Shown: one piece after another, positions 62,956 through 64,000 of the stretch
How positions within the stretch are numbered: the first letter of the stretch is position 1
Layout: each line of letters begins with the position of its first letter
NCBI GenBank assembly: GCA_963806495.1
Contig: CAWDYA010000007.1
Coordinates: forward strand, 248,001-312,000
Reading direction: 5' to 3'
Source of the DNA: CAWDYA01 sp963806495
GTDB lineage: Bacteria > Acidobacteriota > Polarisedimenticolia > JACPZX01 > DASXTC01
Length of the DNA: 64,000 nucleotides
Notes under the pieces: generated by a model
Databases searched by the model: none
Seen by the model: the letters and a program-made list of their open reading frames with translations, nothing else
What the model was told of the DNA's origin: nothing
Program-made: the position numbers and the translations under genes

Positions 62956-63632
62956 ACGGGATGGATACCGCCGTGGCGTATGACCCGCCCCTCCGCCATG
63001 TACACCACCATCTCGCAGATATTGGTGGCGCCGTCCGCTATCCGCTCGAGGTACTTGGCGATGAAAGTCAGCCGGATGGCCCGCGAGATCGTCCTGGGGT
63101 CCTCGATCATGTACGAGAGCAGCTCGCGGAAGAGCTGCTCCATCATGCGGTCCACCTCGTCGTCGCGCCGGATGATGGCGCGTGCCGCCTCGGCGTCGTG
63201 GCGCACAAAGGCGTCCAGGCTGCCCCGCAGCATCTCTACGGAAATCTGTGCCATCCGCGGGATGTCGATGAACGGTTTGAGCTGCGGCTCCTCGTTCAGC
63301 TCGATCGCCCGCTCGCTGATGTTGACGGCGAGGTCGCCCATCCGCTCGATCTCGGGGGTGATCTTGAGCGCCGTCGTGATGAACCTCAGATCCGAGGCCA
63401 TCGGCTGGTGCAGCGCGAGCAGGTCGGTGCAGAGTTGGTCGATCAGCAGCTCCTGCTGGTCCAGCACCTCGTCGCCGTCTATGACCCGGCGCGCCGCCTC
63501 CGTGTCGCGTGTGGTCAGCGCCGCGAGCGCCGCCTCGATAGCCTGCTGGCAGAGGCTGCCGAGACGCAGCACCTCGCCGGTGAGCGCCTCGAGGTCCTTC
63601 TCGAAATGACGTTCCACCTTGTTCACGAGCAT
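62952..63632 (-). CDS. phoU: phosphate-specific transport system regulator PhoU
   Basis: This is a 226-residue all-helical protein with two three-helix repeats. It begins LVNKVERHFEKDLEALTGEV and has QLCTDLLALHQPMASDLRFI (first metal-binding motif region), ERMGDLAVNISERAIEL, then the second repeat FVRHDAEAARAIIRRDDEVD and LTFIAKYLERIADGATNICE. The ERIADxATNI is the second metal site. It represses PhoR signalling when phosphate is plentiful. It is the first gene of phoU-phoB-phoR and is preceded by a Pho-box array at 63779-63817. The order phoU-phoB-phoR is unlike the E. coli phoBR + pst-phoU layout. Confidence 0.94.
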   Translation of the reverse strand: MLVNKVERHFEKDLEALTGEVLRLGSLCQQAIEAALAALTTRDTEAARRVIDGDEVLDQQELLIDQLCTDLLALHQPMASDLRFITTALKITPEIERMGDLAVNISERAIELNEEPQLKPFIDIPRMAQISVEMLRGSLDAFVRHDAEAARAIIRRDDEVDRMMEQLFRELLSYMIEDPRTISRAIRLTFIAKYLERIADGATNICEMVVYMAEGRVIRHGGIHPV

Positions 63633-63778
63633 TCTCCAGGTTGCGATTGTGACGTGCGTCCCTCGCGGGGACCGGCCCCCGCCCCGCGGCGCTACCCGGG
63701 CATTACAGTATCATACAGTCGGTGCGCCGGTTGCCCCGCCCGATGCGGGCGGCGATGGGACGGATCGTGGCGCGAGGC

Positions 63779-63817
63779 GGTCAATTCCCTGTAAACACGG
63801 GATTAATTCCGTGTGAA
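63779..63817 (-). promoter_or_regulatory. Pho-box array upstream of phoU
   Basis: On the minus strand: TTCACA, TTAATC, TTTACA and TTGACC, each separated by 5 bases. A weak CACGAT -10 candidate lies 9 bases after the last hexamer (63764-63769). This leaves a leader of about 125 bases before phoU. The array ends 34 bases before the plus-strand gene at 63851, so it could in principle affect both directions. Confidence 0.65.
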
Positions 63818-63850
63818 CTCGACGCCACGGCCGGCTGCAGGAGTGGACGG

Positions 63851-64000
63851 TTGAACCAGAGGGACGAACGCGAGCGGCGGGGCGTGCGGCTGACGGGGTG
63901 GCTGCTCATCCTGTCGGCTCCCTTGCTGTTCTTCGGCGCTGCGGAGGCCGCGGTGCGGCTGCTCGGACTCGAGCCTGTGGGTGGGCCGGGAGCCGAGGTG
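63851..64000 (+). CDS. N-terminus of a membrane-anchored protein, possibly SGNH/GDSL hydrolase (partial)
   Basis: The gene begins at TTG 63851, with a GGAG sequence 8 bases upstream, and runs off the window end with about 50 residues visible. It reads LNQRDERERRGVRLTGWLLI, then LFFGAAEAAVRLLGLEPVG. A single hydrophobic segment is followed by the LRLLGLE motif seen at the start of SGNH hydrolases like the one at 21390. The family assignment rests on this short stretch only. It is divergent from phoU across a Pho-box array. Confidence 0.5.
   Translation, partial: MNQRDERERRGVRLTGWLLILSAPLLFFGAAEAAVRLLGLEPVGGPGAEV

Noticed and set aside
1..64000. rRNA, tRNA genes or CRISPR arrays
   Set aside because: No conserved rRNA blocks, tRNA cloverleaf candidates with a T-loop GGTTCRA and CCA region, or regularly spaced direct repeats were recognised by eye.

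Overview
The window is a GC-rich chromosomal segment from a Gram-negative bacterium. The outer membrane is implied by lpxB, a Wza-type export lipoprotein, an OprO/P-like porin and O-antigen/exopolysaccharide genes. Genes are densely packed with many ATGA/GTGA/TTGA overlaps and frequent GTG and TTG starts. An AroD-AroE fusion, long PstC/PstA permeases and a selenocysteine-type SelD fit a deep-branching phylum such as Acidobacteriota or a relative. That placement is an inference; nothing here fixes the taxonomy. No rRNA, tRNA or CRISPR was seen.

1-28032 is a large exopolysaccharide/O-antigen locus. It holds nucleotide-sugar enzymes (UDP-HexNAc dehydrogenase, UDP-glucuronate 4-epimerase, UDP-glucose dehydrogenase, a UDP-hexose epimerase, GDP-mannose pyrophosphorylase, a DegT aminotransferase and a UDP-glucuronate decarboxylase). 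It also has six glycosyltransferases, a methyltransferase, an O-antigen ligase/polymerase-like membrane protein, a priming glycosyl-phosphotransferase, Wza and Wzc, an SGNH hydrolase, and two poorly understood nucleotidyltransferase-like proteins. One of the latter is fused to a thymidylate-kinase-like P-loop domain. Clear sigma-70-type promoters precede the priming transferase and wza.

28092-42638 is mostly housekeeping: a DUF374 acyltransferase and lpxB; a DUF362 protein and an aldo/keto reductase; a yicC-gmk-rpoZ-coaBC-udg operon; a DUF47/Pit phosphate-transport pair in convergent orientation; trmJ and priA, which start divergently inside one CATG; and ispG.

42661-48868 is a small selenium/sulfur neighbourhood. 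selD has an in-frame UGA at the catalytic cysteine position, followed by a bacterial SECIS-like hairpin. An intact insertion sequence with 36-bp perfect terminal inverted repeats separates selD from aroDE, a ThiF/MoeB-like E1 and a cysteine desulfurase-like protein. 48935-52669 holds a lipoprotein, trpG/pabA, trpC, trpF and a diguanylate cyclase.

52650-63632 is a complete Pho regulon on the minus strand: phoU-phoB-phoR, a phosphate/polyphosphate porin, and pstS-pstC-pstA-pstB. Three sites, upstream of phoU, the porin and pstS, each carry four hexamers at an exact 11-bp period (TTAACA-like plus 5 nt), matching a PhoB/PhoP operator. A plus-strand gene, possibly an SGNH hydrolase, begins at 63851 and runs off the end.

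At least ten otherwise well-conserved genes carry single-base frameshifts, several in five-G runs. This looks like consensus sequence error rather than gene decay, so these genes are annotated across the shift.
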